Below are positions 17,501 through 25,787 of a stretch of 64,000 nt of DNA, in pieces. Origin of the DNA: Bradyrhizobium sp. CER78 (GTDB lineage Bacteria; Pseudomonadota; Alphaproteobacteria; Rhizobiales; Xanthobacteraceae); contig NZ_JARVWP010000023.1 of the NCBI RefSeq assembly GCF_029846235.1, forward strand, positions 55,088 to 119,087. The letters are read 5' to 3'. A program made the translations under genes and the position numbers. Numbering within the stretch: position 1 is the stretch's first letter; the number at the start of each line of letters is the position of its first letter. The notes beneath the pieces are model-generated. The model was not told where the DNA came from. It made no database searches and saw nothing but the letters and a program-made list of their open reading frames with translations.

Positions 17501-20500
17501 TTTGAAACACTTCCTGGCTAGGATCTTCATGAATTTCGGAAACCAGGTCATGCCGTGGACGAGGCATGCTCGGAGTGGCCGCGATCTGTTGCATCGGGCG
17601 TTCGACGTTGCGAACAAGACGGGTGATCTCACTTATGCGGCGTACAGCCGCGCTCATCTCAACTCAAACATGCTCATGGTCGGCGATCCGCTCGACGAAG
17701 TGCAGCGCGAGACTGAGCAGGGACTAGCGTTGGCGCGGCAAATGCATTTCGAACTCGTCACCGAAGCCATCGCGACGCAGCTTGCACTAGTCCGAATGTT
17801 GCGCGGGTCGACTCGTCGATTCGGCTCTTTCGACGACGAGCATTTCGATGAAGGCCGGATCGTCCGCCATCTGTCCGGTGATCCAAATCTGGCATTTGCC
17901 GAGTGCTGGTATTGGATTCGCAAGCTGCAGGGGAGCTTCCTGGCCGGCGACTTTGCTGCGGCTGTCGACGCCTCCCTTAGGGCGCAACCGTTGCTCTGGA
18001 CGTCGCTTCCCACGATGGAAGTCGCGGAGTATCACTTTTACAGCGCGCTCGCGCGCGCTTCATCCTGTGACTCCGACTTAGCCGACGAGAGCCGACAGCA
18101 TCTGGAGGCTCTGGCCGCGCATCACGAGCAGATTGGAATCTGGGCGAAGAATTGCCCCGAGAATTTCGAGAACCGCGCCGCCCTTGTCGGCGCTGAGATC
18201 GCCCGATTGGAAGGTCGCGAGCTGGATGCCGAGCGTCTTTACCAGCGGGCGATCCACTCGGCCCGAGCAAACAGCTTTGTCCACAACGAAGCGCTCGCCT
18301 ACGAACTGGCAGCCCGGTTTTACGCGGCGCGAGGATTCGAAGACATCGCGCATCTCTACCTGGGGAATGCACGGCGGGGCTATTTTCAATGGGGAGCCAT
18401 AGGAAAGGTGCGGCAGCTCGATCAACTCCATCCGCGGTTGAGGCGGGACGAGCGCGCGCCGGCTCCAGCGGGTACGATTGAGGCGCCGGTCGAGCATCTC
18501 GATCTCGCAACAATGATCGAAGTCTCGCAAGCACTCTCTGGCGAGATGGTGCTGGAAAGGCTCGTCGACAAACTCATGCGCGCGGCCCTCGAGCACGCCG
18601 GCGCCGAACGAGGTCTTCTGATTGTCCCGCGAGGTGATGAGCTGCAGATGCAGGCAGAAGCGATCGCTAGTGGAGAAAATGTGATCGTGCATCGACGGGA
18701 TGGTTCCTGCAGCTCAGCCGCGTTGCCAGAATCGTTGGTTCGGTATGGCGCGCGCACCCAACAAACTGTGATTCTCGATGACGCGTCATCCCGCAATCCA
18801 TTTTCTGCCGATCCCTATATTCGTCAGGGGCGTGTGCGTTCGGTTCTCTGCTTGCCGTTGATCAACCAGGGAAAGCTCACGGCAATTCTCTACCTTGAGA
18901 ACCACCTGATGCCGAATGTATTTACGCCGGACCGCGTCGCCTTGTTGAAAGTGCTTGCGTCGCAAGCGGCGATCTCGCTCGAAAATTCGCGGCTCTATCA
19001 CGACCTCGCAGATCGCGAAGGGAAGATTCGGCGTTTGGTCGACGCCAACATCATCGGAATCATCATCAGGAACAGCGAAGGGGAGATTCTTGAAGCCAAT
19101 GACGCGTTTCTACGTATCATAGGATATGACCGCGAGGATCTCGCTTTGGGTCGCCTGCGCTGGACCGAGCTGAATGCTCCGGAATGGCGCGAGCGCGACC
19201 AACTCACACGGGCACAACTGAACTCGACAGGGATCGCTCAACCGTTCGAGAAGGAGTATGTTCGGAAAGATGGCAGCCGCGTTCCCGTGCTTGTTGGCGC
19301 CGCGACGTTCAACGAAGGCGGGGATGAGGGCGTCGGATTCGTGCTCGATTTGACCGAGCGCAAGCGCGCTGAACAGGCGGTCCAGCTACGGACAACACTC
19401 GATTCCATCCCGGCGATGGCTTGGCGCGCCAGGGCTGACGGCTCCACCGAGTACATCAACAAACGTTGGCTGGACTACACAGGGATCTCGCTTGATCAAG
19501 CGTTGGGTTGGCAGTGGTTTGCTTTGATCCATCCCGACGACGCTCCGCGCCTGCGGGACGCCTGGCTACAAACGTTGGCATCTGAAAAACCGGGCGAAGC
19601 CGAAGCCCGAATGCGCGGCTCCGATGGATCGTATCGCTGGTTCCTCATTCGTGCCGAGCCTGTGCGCGATGAGGCAGGAGCGGTTGTCGCTTGGTATGGC
19701 ACCAATACGGATATCCAGGACCTGAAGACAGCCGAAAGTGCCCTGCGACGAAGCGAGGCCGAATTGGCGAACGTCAGGCACGTGCAACAAACTCTTGACT
19801 CAATTCCGGTTGCGGCCTGGCGCGCCAGAGCCGACGGTTCCGTCGAGTACTTCAACAAGCGGATGCTCGACTACACGGGGAACTCGATTGATCGAGCGCT
19901 AAGTTGGCAACGGACTGGGTCGATCCATCCCGAAGACCTTCCGCGCGTGAATGAGTTGTGGCTGCAACTGCTCGCATCTGAAAAGCCGGGTGAAATTGAA
20001 GCCCGCATACGCCGCCATGACGGATCGTATCGCTGGTTCCTGATTCGTGCGGAGCCTTCGCGCGACGACACAGGAAGAGTTGTTGCGTGGTACGGCACCC
20101 ATATGGACATCGATGATCGCAGACAAGCGCTGGCGCAGTTACAGCAGATGCAATCGGATTTCGCCCACATGAACCGCGTGAGCATGATGGGAGAATTGGC
20201 AGCCTCTCTGTCTCACGAAATCGCGCAACCGATCGCCAGCGCGCGCAACAACGCCCGGGCAGCCGAGAATTTTCTGAATATGCAGCCGCCGGACCTGGAT
20301 GAGGTGAGGGAAGCGCTCTCCTGTCTGGTTGCGGACGCGGATCGATCCGGAGACATCATCGATCGTATCCGGGAGCAAATCAAGAAGGCGCCGCCGCGAA
20401 AAGAGCGCTTTGAACTCAACACGGCAATCAATGAAGTGATTGCATTGGCGCAAAGCGTGACGCTCAAGAATGGGGTTTCGGTCCAGATCCGGCTTGCTGA

Positions 20501-20894
20501 GGGGCTGCTTCCGGTTTTGGGGGATCGTGTCCAGTTGCAACAGGTCTTGTTGAACCTGGTTCTCAACGCGGCTGAAGCGATGGGCTCGATTGAGGAGGGG
20601 GCGAGAGAATTGTTGATCAGCACCGAGCAGGACCATGCCGGCGTCCTCGTGGCCGTGCGCGATTCCGGGCCGGGCATTGATCCTGCGTTTCTCGACCGGA
20701 TCTTCGACGCTTTCTACACCACGAAGTCTGGCGGAACAGGCATGGGGTTGTCGATTTGCCGCTCCATCATCCATGCTCATGGGGGCAAGCTGTGGGCGAG
20801 AGCGAATGATCCTCGCGGTGCAGTGTTTCAGTTCACCTTGCCCGATATTGAAAGAGAGCTTACGGCTCCTCTTCCGCCGAGTCAGCAGACCTGA
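14595..20894 (+). CDS. Giant protein kinase-like / AAA-type ATPase / GAF / PAS / histidine kinase
   Basis: The 2,099-residue protein has, in order: a Ser/Thr kinase-like domain (about 20-285, HKDIKPAN at 133-140), an ATPase domain with Walker A GYSGIGKSS at 336-344 and Walker B LALFLDDLQWLD near 463, a long helical TPR-like region (about 700-1270), a GAF domain (about 1300-1470), three PAS domains (about 1476-1592, 1598-1712 and 1732-1845; the last two are near duplicates), and a histidine kinase with His1874 in SLSHEIAQP and a HATPase end. The kinase domain has TGFG instead of DFG, and Ile (LLIVPA) where the ATP-binding Lys is expected. The start at 14595 has a GGAGG site; an ATG-less extension upstream is less likely. 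No membrane segment is seen, so sensing is cytoplasmic. A receiver protein follows convergently. Confidence 0.9.
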   Translation: MVPHSQNVANVDGGSQVLWRDGERVFHRGWRLDDEGKRCAVLLIVPATEHPSRSTFDRFSHEYELKDELDSTWAVRPLELVREANRTVLVLDDAGGEPLEMLLGVPMDIGRFLRLGSTIASVVGKLHRRGLIHKDIKPANILLNGATGEVKLTGFGIASRFERERQSPHPPEMIAGTLAYMAPEQTGRMNRSIDSRSDLYALGITFYQMLTGVLPFVATEPMEWVHCHLARRPVPPAERLQEIPGAVSAIIMKLLAKRAEDRYQTAAGLESDLCSCLIEWEARGRIDDFPLGENDTSDRLRIPEKLYGRRREVETLLASFDRIVNGGAPELVLVYGYSGIGKSSVVNELQSVLVPPRGLFASGKFDQLKRDIPYATLAQALQSLIRPLLGKSDADLASWRDALWGTLGSNAGLMADLVPELKHLMGELPPVVELPPQDAQRRFQTVLRQLIGVFARPEHPLALFLDDLQWLDAATLDLLEDLLSRSDLRNLLLIGAYRDNEVTATHPLMRKLQAIRATGRVRDIKLVPLATSDLGNLVADALRSNPEQTDLLAGLVHAKTNGNPFFVIQFLHVLADEGLLAFDQARGRWSWDMGGIHAKRNTDNVVELLAEKLTRLSPDTQDALRQLACLGNVVDVAILSAVLNISEDLVHAALSEAVSQQLIDRVVRSYKFVHDRVQEAAYALIPEASRAEAHLTIGRLLLAQTPPEKRDEAIFEIVSQLNRGAPLISSFDECEQLARLNLIAGKRAKTSTAYDASLTYFEAGAATLPEDSWERHRELMFELELHRAECEFLTGELAAAENRLTLLSARAANTVERAAAACLRIDVYTARGRMSEAVAVGLECLQHVGVAWSAHPADEEVRREYQLIWSKLGGRAIEELVDLPLMADPASLAILDVLSKLGPAAVFTDANLLALVGCGAVSLSLDRGNSDGSSNGYVRVGMVAGPLFGDYRAGYRFGRVGYELVERRNLKHFLARIFMNFGNQVMPWTRHARSGRDLLHRAFDVANKTGDLTYAAYSRAHLNSNMLMVGDPLDEVQRETEQGLALARQMHFELVTEAIATQLALVRMLRGSTRRFGSFDDEHFDEGRIVRHLSGDPNLAFAECWYWIRKLQGSFLAGDFAAAVDASLRAQPLLWTSLPTMEVAEYHFYSALARASSCDSDLADESRQHLEALAAHHEQIGIWAKNCPENFENRAALVGAEIARLEGRELDAERLYQRAIHSARANSFVHNEALAYELAARFYAARGFEDIAHLYLGNARRGYFQWGAIGKVRQLDQLHPRLRRDERAPAPAGTIEAPVEHLDLATMIEVSQALSGEMVLERLVDKLMRAALEHAGAERGLLIVPRGDELQMQAEAIASGENVIVHRRDGSCSSAALPESLVRYGARTQQTVILDDASSRNPFSADPYIRQGRVRSVLCLPLINQGKLTAILYLENHLMPNVFTPDRVALLKVLASQAAISLENSRLYHDLADREGKIRRLVDANIIGIIIRNSEGEILEANDAFLRIIGYDREDLALGRLRWTELNAPEWRERDQLTRAQLNSTGIAQPFEKEYVRKDGSRVPVLVGAATFNEGGDEGVGFVLDLTERKRAEQAVQLRTTLDSIPAMAWRARADGSTEYINKRWLDYTGISLDQALGWQWFALIHPDDAPRLRDAWLQTLASEKPGEAEARMRGSDGSYRWFLIRAEPVRDEAGAVVAWYGTNTDIQDLKTAESALRRSEAELANVRHVQQTLDSIPVAAWRARADGSVEYFNKRMLDYTGNSIDRALSWQRTGSIHPEDLPRVNELWLQLLASEKPGEIEARIRRHDGSYRWFLIRAEPSRDDTGRVVAWYGTHMDIDDRRQALAQLQQMQSDFAHMNRVSMMGELAASLSHEIAQPIASARNNARAAENFLNMQPPDLDEVREALSCLVADADRSGDIIDRIREQIKKAPPRKERFELNTAINEVIALAQSVTLKNGVSVQIRLAEGLLPVLGDRVQLQQVLLNLVLNAAEAMGSIEEGARELLISTEQDHAGVLVAVRDSGPGIDPAFLDRIFDAFYTTKSGGTGMGLSICRSIIHAHGGKLWARANDPRGAVFQFTLPDIERELTAPLPPSQQT

Positions 20895-21252
20895 AAGCCT
20901 CGCGAAGGCATTGTGTGAATTGCTCGTCCTCCACTGGCTTGCGCAGGTAACACAAGACGCCGTCGTTCAGGGCGCTAGTCCGATCAACGTCATTGGGAAA
21001 CGCAGTTACGAGGATTGTCGGTATGGCGTTGCCGGTGTCGACAAGTTGTCGATGGAGTTCGAGCCCGGTCATAGCCGGCATTTGGATATCGGCGATCAGG
21101 CAGGCTGTTTCGGCGAGGCGCGGGGACGCGAGAAACTCGGCTGCAGACGAAAAAGAATTGGCCTTATAGCCCAGCGATCTCAAGAGCCGACACGTGGACT
21201 CGCGACAGAACCGGTCATCATCGACGATCGAAACCAGTATCTTTTTCATCAT
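20860..21252 (-). CDS. Single-domain response regulator (FixJ-type receiver)
   Basis: A 130-residue receiver domain with the acidic pocket D11-D13, phospho-acceptor Asp55 in IADIQMPAMTG, Thr83 and Lys105 in YLRKPVEDEQF. There is no output domain, so it probably relays phosphate or acts by protein contact. It is convergent with the giant kinase and the two 3' ends overlap by 35 bases, an arrangement often seen for cognate pairs of this kinase family. An alternative start at codon 2 is equally possible. Confidence 0.88.
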   Translation of the reverse strand: MMKKILVSIVDDDRFCRESTCRLLRSLGYKANSFSSAAEFLASPRLAETACLIADIQMPAMTGLELHRQLVDTGNAIPTILVTAFPNDVDRTSALNDGVLCYLRKPVEDEQFTQCLREAFRSADSAEEEP

Positions 21253-21617
21253 GCCCGCCTATGGTCATTCGTTGGACCGGTCGTGTGGGCAGCCAACTAT
21301 GCCGACGCTCTGCATGGAATTGCCCGATGTGGGGGGAGAATGCCACTGGTGCAACGCAGATGCCCCGTAAGCTTTGGCTTATCTTGACGACAATAGCGAA
21401 GCTCGACCGATAGGGCTTGCGATCGAGAATGTCAGCTGACGGAACGGGCGCCGACACCGGGCGACCTCAAGGACGGAGTCCGAACGCCATAAGCCTTCGT
21501 ATCGTCGTCCTGCTCCCCTTGGATGCCCGACATCGACCTGCGCTCAATTGAGCTCTTGGTGACTGTCCTCTTAGTGTGCATGTGTCCGAAATTCCCACAG
21601 GCCAAGAGGAGAGAGCA
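21253..21617. other. Non-coding region between receiver gene and small-gene pair
   Basis: No gene is supported in these 365 bases. They contain the first copy of the GTAAnyTTTGGynyAnC motif and presumably the divergent promoters of the receiver gene and the small zinc-finger-like gene. Confidence 0.4.
21367..21383 (+). promoter_or_regulatory. Copy 1 of a 17-bp motif (GTAAnyTTTGGynyAnC)
   Basis: GTAAGCTTTGGCTTATC shares 11 invariant positions with two other sites at 22,148 and 22,994. All three precede regulator or small genes in the signalling cluster. It lies about 115 bases upstream of the receiver gene start (reading minus) and 235 upstream of the small gene at 21,618. Confidence 0.4.
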
Positions 21618-21839
21618 ATGTCTTACCGCCTGGAAAATCGAGGACCTCACAAGGCAAAGCGATGTGCACTCTGTGATGGCAAGTTTGGGCTCGTCCGGCA
21701 TTACTCGTGGCGAACCCCGCTTTGCTCCAGGGCGTGCGTCGATCGCTTCAAAGCGCGCCGCCAAAGTGACCGCAATTGGGTGGGCTGGCTCCGACTCGCC
21801 TTCGACCAGTCGTCCGAAAACCGCGCGAGGGCGTCATGA
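21618..21839 (+). CDS. Small CxxC zinc-finger-like protein, 73 aa
   Basis: The product begins MSYRLENRGPHKAKRCALCDG and contains C-x2-C, then 16 residues later C-S-R-x-C (PLCSRACVDRFKAR), which could form a treble-clef-like zinc site. It is basic and has no signal peptide. The start is placed at 21618, where an AGAGGAGAGAG tract gives a good ribosome site. Its stop overlaps the start of the next gene as ATGA, so the two are a coupled pair. No function is known. Confidence 0.6.
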   Translation: MSYRLENRGPHKAKRCALCDGKFGLVRHYSWRTPLCSRACVDRFKARRQSDRNWVGWLRLAFDQSSENRARAS

Positions 21840-22051
21840 CCCTCCAAATCTCGCAACGAGGCAAGGAATATTTGAAGACAGCGCAGACGTTGCTCCGCAC
21901 CGCCAGGAGCATGACCGACGAGACGATCGCGCGTCAGCTCAAGGCCCTTGCCGACGACTACGAGCGGCGGGCCGACAAAGCTTCGCGCGATGATGCAGCC
22001 AAGGCGTTGGCGCGATCCGCCGCCAGCCCGGAACCGGAGTGGCTTGCGTGA
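21836..22051 (+). CDS. Small hypothetical helical protein, 71 aa
   Basis: The product starts MTLQISQRGKEYLKTAQTLL and is predicted almost wholly helical, with the conserved-looking segment SMTDETIARQLKALADDYERRA. Such proteins are frequent in Bradyrhizobium and have no assigned function. The start was chosen at 21836 because it overlaps the preceding stop codon. It is followed by a 230-base gap that holds the second regulatory motif. Confidence 0.6.
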   Translation: MTLQISQRGKEYLKTAQTLLRTARSMTDETIARQLKALADDYERRADKASRDDAAKALARSAASPEPEWLA

Positions 22052-22144
22052 GTTGATAGGTCGGCTGGCTCAGCGGCCATCGACTGTAGATCGGCAAGCC
22101 TAAGTCGACCGGCGCGTCGCACGAGGGCGAGCGGCGTCAGTATA

Positions 22145-22164
22145 GGGTAAACTTTGGTGTACCC
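22145..22164 (+). promoter_or_regulatory. Copy 2 of the 17-bp motif, embedded in a palindrome
   Basis: GGGTAAACTTTGGTGTACCC has symmetric ends (GGGTA and TACCC) and includes the shared core GTAAnyTTTGGynyAnC. It lies 120 bases before the FixJ-like gene, a position suitable for autoregulation or control by the partner receiver system. Confidence 0.45.
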
Positions 22165-22283
22165 TCCCGCGCATTCTCCGCGAAAAATGGGACTGTTCAG
22201 GTTCAGGGATTAGGACTAGATATGCGGAACCGGCCGTAAACGAGGCAAAGGCTGAGTTTCGCGATCTCTTCCGAGCAGCAGCG

Positions 22284-22919
22284 ATGTCTGACCCAAACTC
22301 CACCGTGTTGGTTATCGACGACGATCCGGATCTCCGCGCGTCGGTCGGGCGGCTGTTGCGATCGCTCGGTATCAATGTTCAGCTATTTGCCTCAATTTCC
22401 GACTTCCTCAAATCGGATCCTCTGGACTGCCCTACTTGCCTGGTGCTCGATATCAGATTACCCGGCCAAAGCGGCCTCGACCTCCAGTGCGAGCTCACCG
22501 CAGCGAATAGGGAGATCCCGATCATTTTCATCACCGGGCATGGCGACATCCCAATGTCCGTGCAGGCGATGAAGAGAGGTGCCATCGAGTTCCTGACCAA
22601 GCCGTTTCGCGATCAGGATCTGCTCGACGCCATTCAGCTCGGTCTCTCTCGCGACCGTGCGCGGCGGGAAAGTGACAAGGACCTAGCCGTTCTCAAGGAG
22701 CGTTTCGGGTCACTAAGTCCGAGGGAACGCGAGATCGTGATCCAGGTTGCTCGCGGCCGCCTGAGCAAGCAGATTGCCCATGAGATCGGCATAGCCGAGG
22801 CCACCGTGAAAGTGCATCGCAGCAGGGCAATGCAGAAGATGCAGGCCGGCTCGCTTCCTGAACTCGGCCGGATGGCTGACAAGCTCAAGCTCGTGCCTGG
22901 CACACCACAACGTTCCTAG
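22284..22919 (+). CDS. FixJ-like response regulator (receiver plus LuxR-type HTH)
   Basis: A 211-residue transcription factor with a receiver domain (acid pocket DDD at 12-14, Asp56 in LVLDIRLPGQSG, Lys in FLTKPF) and a C-terminal LuxR/FixJ helix-turn-helix (SLSPREREIVIQVARGRLSKQIAHEIGIAEATVKVH). It is NarL/FixJ family, activated by phosphorylation. The likely kinase is the giant histidine kinase upstream, but the pairing is only inferred from the neighbourhood. Two copies of the 17-bp motif flank the gene. Confidence 0.92.
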   Translation: MSDPNSTVLVIDDDPDLRASVGRLLRSLGINVQLFASISDFLKSDPLDCPTCLVLDIRLPGQSGLDLQCELTAANREIPIIFITGHGDIPMSVQAMKRGAIEFLTKPFRDQDLLDAIQLGLSRDRARRESDKDLAVLKERFGSLSPREREIVIQVARGRLSKQIAHEIGIAEATVKVHRSRAMQKMQAGSLPELGRMADKLKLVPGTPQRS

Positions 22920-22993
22920 CCCTGTCAACCTGGTGCAACCCGTCACCTGCACGGCAGGCGCGCCCCTTTCTCGCGCCAATCCGCGAGGTGCAG

Positions 22994-23010
22994 TGTAAAT
23001 TTTGGTTCAA
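22994..23010 (+). promoter_or_regulatory. Copy 3 of the 17-bp motif
   Basis: GTAAATTTTGGTTCAAC lies 127 bases before the winged-helix regulator gene. It keeps the invariant GTAA and TTTGG blocks of the other two sites. Confidence 0.4.
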
Positions 23011-23136
23011 CTAACACAGCCAAATCCGTCGTTACGCGCCACCCGCGTGCAATAGCCCACCGCATTCCAACTCACCAAATTCGCCTCACGAGCATCGTTG
23101 CGGGGATTCGCCCCCGCGAAAGCACGCGAGGTCATA

Positions 23137-23607
23137 ATGCGCGCATTTGGTTCGGCTGCGAATTTCGAAGGCTTGACGCGATTTGATCCCGAATCGCGAC
23201 CTGACGTGAGACGTGCCGTTCATACTCCTGATGCGGTCGAGCCATTCCCCGGGAAACGAGCCGGATCAGCCGGCACCACTGCGGCCAAAGTCTCGTTCGG
23301 ACCGTTCCACCTGCTTCCAACGCAGTTTCTTCTTCTGGAAGGCGACAGGCCCGTACCGCTCGGGAGTCGTGCTCTGGAGATCCTGATTGCTTTGCTTGAA
23401 CGTCGCGGCTTGCTGGTCAGCAAGCAGGACTTGATGGCTCGGGTTTGGCCCAATGTCTTTGTCGAGCCTGCCAACCTCACGGTCCATATGTCTGCGCTGC
23501 GTCGCGCGCTGCGTGATGGCCAGGACGGGCATCGGTTCATCGTCAACATCCCTGGACGTGGCTATTGCTTCGTCGCCTCAGTCGATGTGGCGGGACACGA
23601 GATCTGA
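23137..23607 (+). CDS. Stand-alone winged-helix (OmpR/CadC-type) DNA-binding protein
   Basis: The 156-residue protein ends in an OmpR-type winged helix: FGPFHLLPTQFLLLEGDRPVPLGSRALEILIALLERRG, then DLMARVWPNVFVEPANLTVHMSALRRALRD and the wing NIPGRGYCFVA. Relatives are usually fused to a large ATPase or TPR region; here the protein stops after the DNA-binding domain. The first 60 residues are of low complexity. The start MRAFGSAANF is preferred to the one 13 codons upstream because of a GAGGTC site. It precedes the efflux operon and may control it. Confidence 0.75.
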   Translation: MRAFGSAANFEGLTRFDPESRPDVRRAVHTPDAVEPFPGKRAGSAGTTAAKVSFGPFHLLPTQFLLLEGDRPVPLGSRALEILIALLERRGLLVSKQDLMARVWPNVFVEPANLTVHMSALRRALRDGQDGHRFIVNIPGRGYCFVASVDVAGHEI

Positions 23608-23641
23608 GCGCGAGTGACGAAGTATCCGCCGAGGTATCACC

Positions 23642-25573
23642 GTGGTCGCGACAACATCGGAGCAGCCGCTCACTTTGGCGAATATCCCCCTCAGCTCCTG
23701 GAGCTTCGCCATCCGCGTTTGGCTGGCCATGATCTTGGCCCTGTTCGTGAGCTTTTGGCTGCAGCTTGAAGCCCCGGCCTCGGCGGCGGTCACTGTTGGA
23801 ATTCTCGCCGAACCGACCCGCGGTCAGGCGCTGGACAAGGCCGGTTTTCGATTGCTCGGCACGATTGTGGGTGTCGCAGCATCAATCGCAATCACCGGGA
23901 TCTTCGCCCAGGAGAGGGATCTGATCCTCGTTGCGTTCGCGGTGTGGATTGGCATTTGCGTCTTTGCAGCGAACCTTCTGGACGGCTATCGGGCCTATGC
24001 GGCAGTACTGTCCGGTTACACTGTTGCACTCATTGCGACACAACAGATCGACAACCCACAGCACGTGTTTGAATCAGGCGTGGCGCGCGGCGCCGCGATC
24101 GCGGTCGGCGTTCTGTCGATGGCGGTCATAAACACGCTGGTGTACACCCCCGACCGTCATCCACGGCTCATGGTGCAACTCGCAGCGATTCGCCGCCGCA
24201 TTCGCGAATATGCGGGCGCAGCCTACGGCGCCGAACCAGGCAACTCGGCTACATTCCTGACGCTGCTCCGGGAAATCGTGGCGCTCCGACCTGAGATCGC
24301 CAGCGTGGCTGTCGAGACGAGCAGTGGTTTCGTCAGGAGCGTCGCCGCTCGCAGTGTGGCGGTCGGATTGGTTGCTGAATTGCAGGCAGCCAGGATCTTG
24401 AACAGCAGTCCTGTTGATGTCGATGACACGGATCAGGCAAGAGCTGCGCTCGAACGAGCGGTCGATTCTGCGCTGCCGGCGCCGCAGCCGGTACTTGTAG
24501 CAGGACAAAAGCGTGTACGTGACGTCGAGACCGAAGCTTCGGCATGGACAGCCGGAGAATGGCGACGTCGGGATGAAGAGGTTTACCAGGATCTGTTAGC
24601 CCTGAAGTCGGCGCGATGGCCACTGCGGGTTTGGCGTGCGCCCTTGTATCGATCCTATAGAACTGCAGCTGCAAGTGGTGTCCGCGCCGCTCTGTGGCTT
24701 GCAATTGCTTCAATTTTCTATGTTTGGGCTGGATGGCCTGCGGCGAGCGCCTCGCTGTCGTTTGTCGCGTTGATTACCGGATTAGGGGCCACAACACCGA
24801 GCGCGCGCGGCTTCACCGCCATCACGGTTGTTGGTTCACCGATCGCAGTTGCCCTGACCGGCATACTCGAGTTCATGGTCCTCAACGGCGCCGACGCCTT
24901 TCCCGTGTTGGCGATCGCCATGGCTCCCTTCACGATCGGTGCAGCCATTCTCATGAAGTCACAAAACCCTCTGTGGTCATCACTCGGTCGGGTAAATCTG
25001 CTTTTCATACCGGTTATCCTGGCACCGAGTAATCCGCAGACCTACAATCCGCAGAGCTTCCTCTTCACCTCTCTGTTTCTTGTCGCGGCCGCGGCGCTGC
25101 TGCTTGCGGCACAGACGCTGATTCCTCCCGTCTCCGATGACGAGCGGAGGATGCGGCTGCTTGCGGAGGCTCGCGCTGAGCTGCGGAAGCCGGCTCAGCA
25201 GACCGGAGAGCCTTCCGAAGAAGCAGCGTTCCGGGACGCCGCCCGAATTGGACAGTTTCTTTCGGTCGGAGGAGCGCAGGACAGTCGCGCTCTGGCAGAA
25301 ATGCTCTCGTGCTTCGACCAGTCGGCGATGGTCCGGCTTTGCGAGGCGAAGCTGATGTCGCTTGCCGATGGGCCGCTTGCATCATTGGCAGACGACGCGC
25401 GCGCAGCAATTTCCAAGCGAGATACGGCGACCCTGCGCACCATTGCACACCGGTTACATGAAACGGCCGCACAGAAAGACTCGATCGAGGCGGACGTTGC
25501 CGCGTGCCTAATCCTGACGAGCAACCTCGTTGACCGGGGCGGGGGCGTCGAGTCCACCAGGGAGGCAACCTGA
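23642..25573 (+). CDS. aaeB: FUSC/AaeB-type aromatic acid efflux membrane protein
   Basis: A 643-residue protein with two blocks of about five to six transmembrane helices (residues 15-175 and 345-505) separated by a cytosolic region, the layout of FUSC/AaeB (p-hydroxybenzoate efflux) proteins. A GTG start at 23642 is used. The stop TGA overlaps the start of the next gene (TGATG). With the following DUF1656 and HlyD-type genes it forms an aaeBXA-like operon, probably exporting aromatic carboxylic acids. The substrate is inferred only from the family. Confidence 0.85.
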   Translation: MVATTSEQPLTLANIPLSSWSFAIRVWLAMILALFVSFWLQLEAPASAAVTVGILAEPTRGQALDKAGFRLLGTIVGVAASIAITGIFAQERDLILVAFAVWIGICVFAANLLDGYRAYAAVLSGYTVALIATQQIDNPQHVFESGVARGAAIAVGVLSMAVINTLVYTPDRHPRLMVQLAAIRRRIREYAGAAYGAEPGNSATFLTLLREIVALRPEIASVAVETSSGFVRSVAARSVAVGLVAELQAARILNSSPVDVDDTDQARAALERAVDSALPAPQPVLVAGQKRVRDVETEASAWTAGEWRRRDEEVYQDLLALKSARWPLRVWRAPLYRSYRTAAASGVRAALWLAIASIFYVWAGWPAASASLSFVALITGLGATTPSARGFTAITVVGSPIAVALTGILEFMVLNGADAFPVLAIAMAPFTIGAAILMKSQNPLWSSLGRVNLLFIPVILAPSNPQTYNPQSFLFTSLFLVAAAALLLAAQTLIPPVSDDERRMRLLAEARAELRKPAQQTGEPSEEAAFRDAARIGQFLSVGGAQDSRALAEMLSCFDQSAMVRLCEAKLMSLADGPLASLADDARAAISKRDTATLRTIAHRLHETAAQKDSIEADVAACLILTSNLVDRGGGVESTREAT

Positions 25574-25776
25574 TGACACACACCTTTCCAGAACTGATCG
25601 TCGGAGGCGTTCTGGTGGCGCCGTTTGCAACGTATTTGATGACGGCTCTCGTCGTCGTCATCGTCCTGCGACCACTTCTGCATGTCGTCGGATTTGCGAA
25701 GATGTTCAGTCACGCCTCGATTGCAGAGCTCAGTCTGTATGTGACGATTCTGAGCTTATCGATGTTGTTGCTCTAG
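25573..25776 (+). CDS. aaeX: DUF1656 / AaeX-type small membrane protein
   Basis: A 67-residue protein with two transmembrane segments (PELIVGGVLVAPFATYLMTA and LYVTILSLSMLLL) and the family N-terminus in which a Pro-Glu pair precedes the first helix. It always accompanies FUSC and HlyD-like partners in aaeXAB operons. The start codon overlaps the previous stop, and the next gene follows eleven bases later. Confidence 0.88.
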   Translation: MTHTFPELIVGGVLVAPFATYLMTALVVVIVLRPLLHVVGFAKMFSHASIAELSLYVTILSLSMLLL

Positions 25777-25787
25777 AGGAGGGCGCC

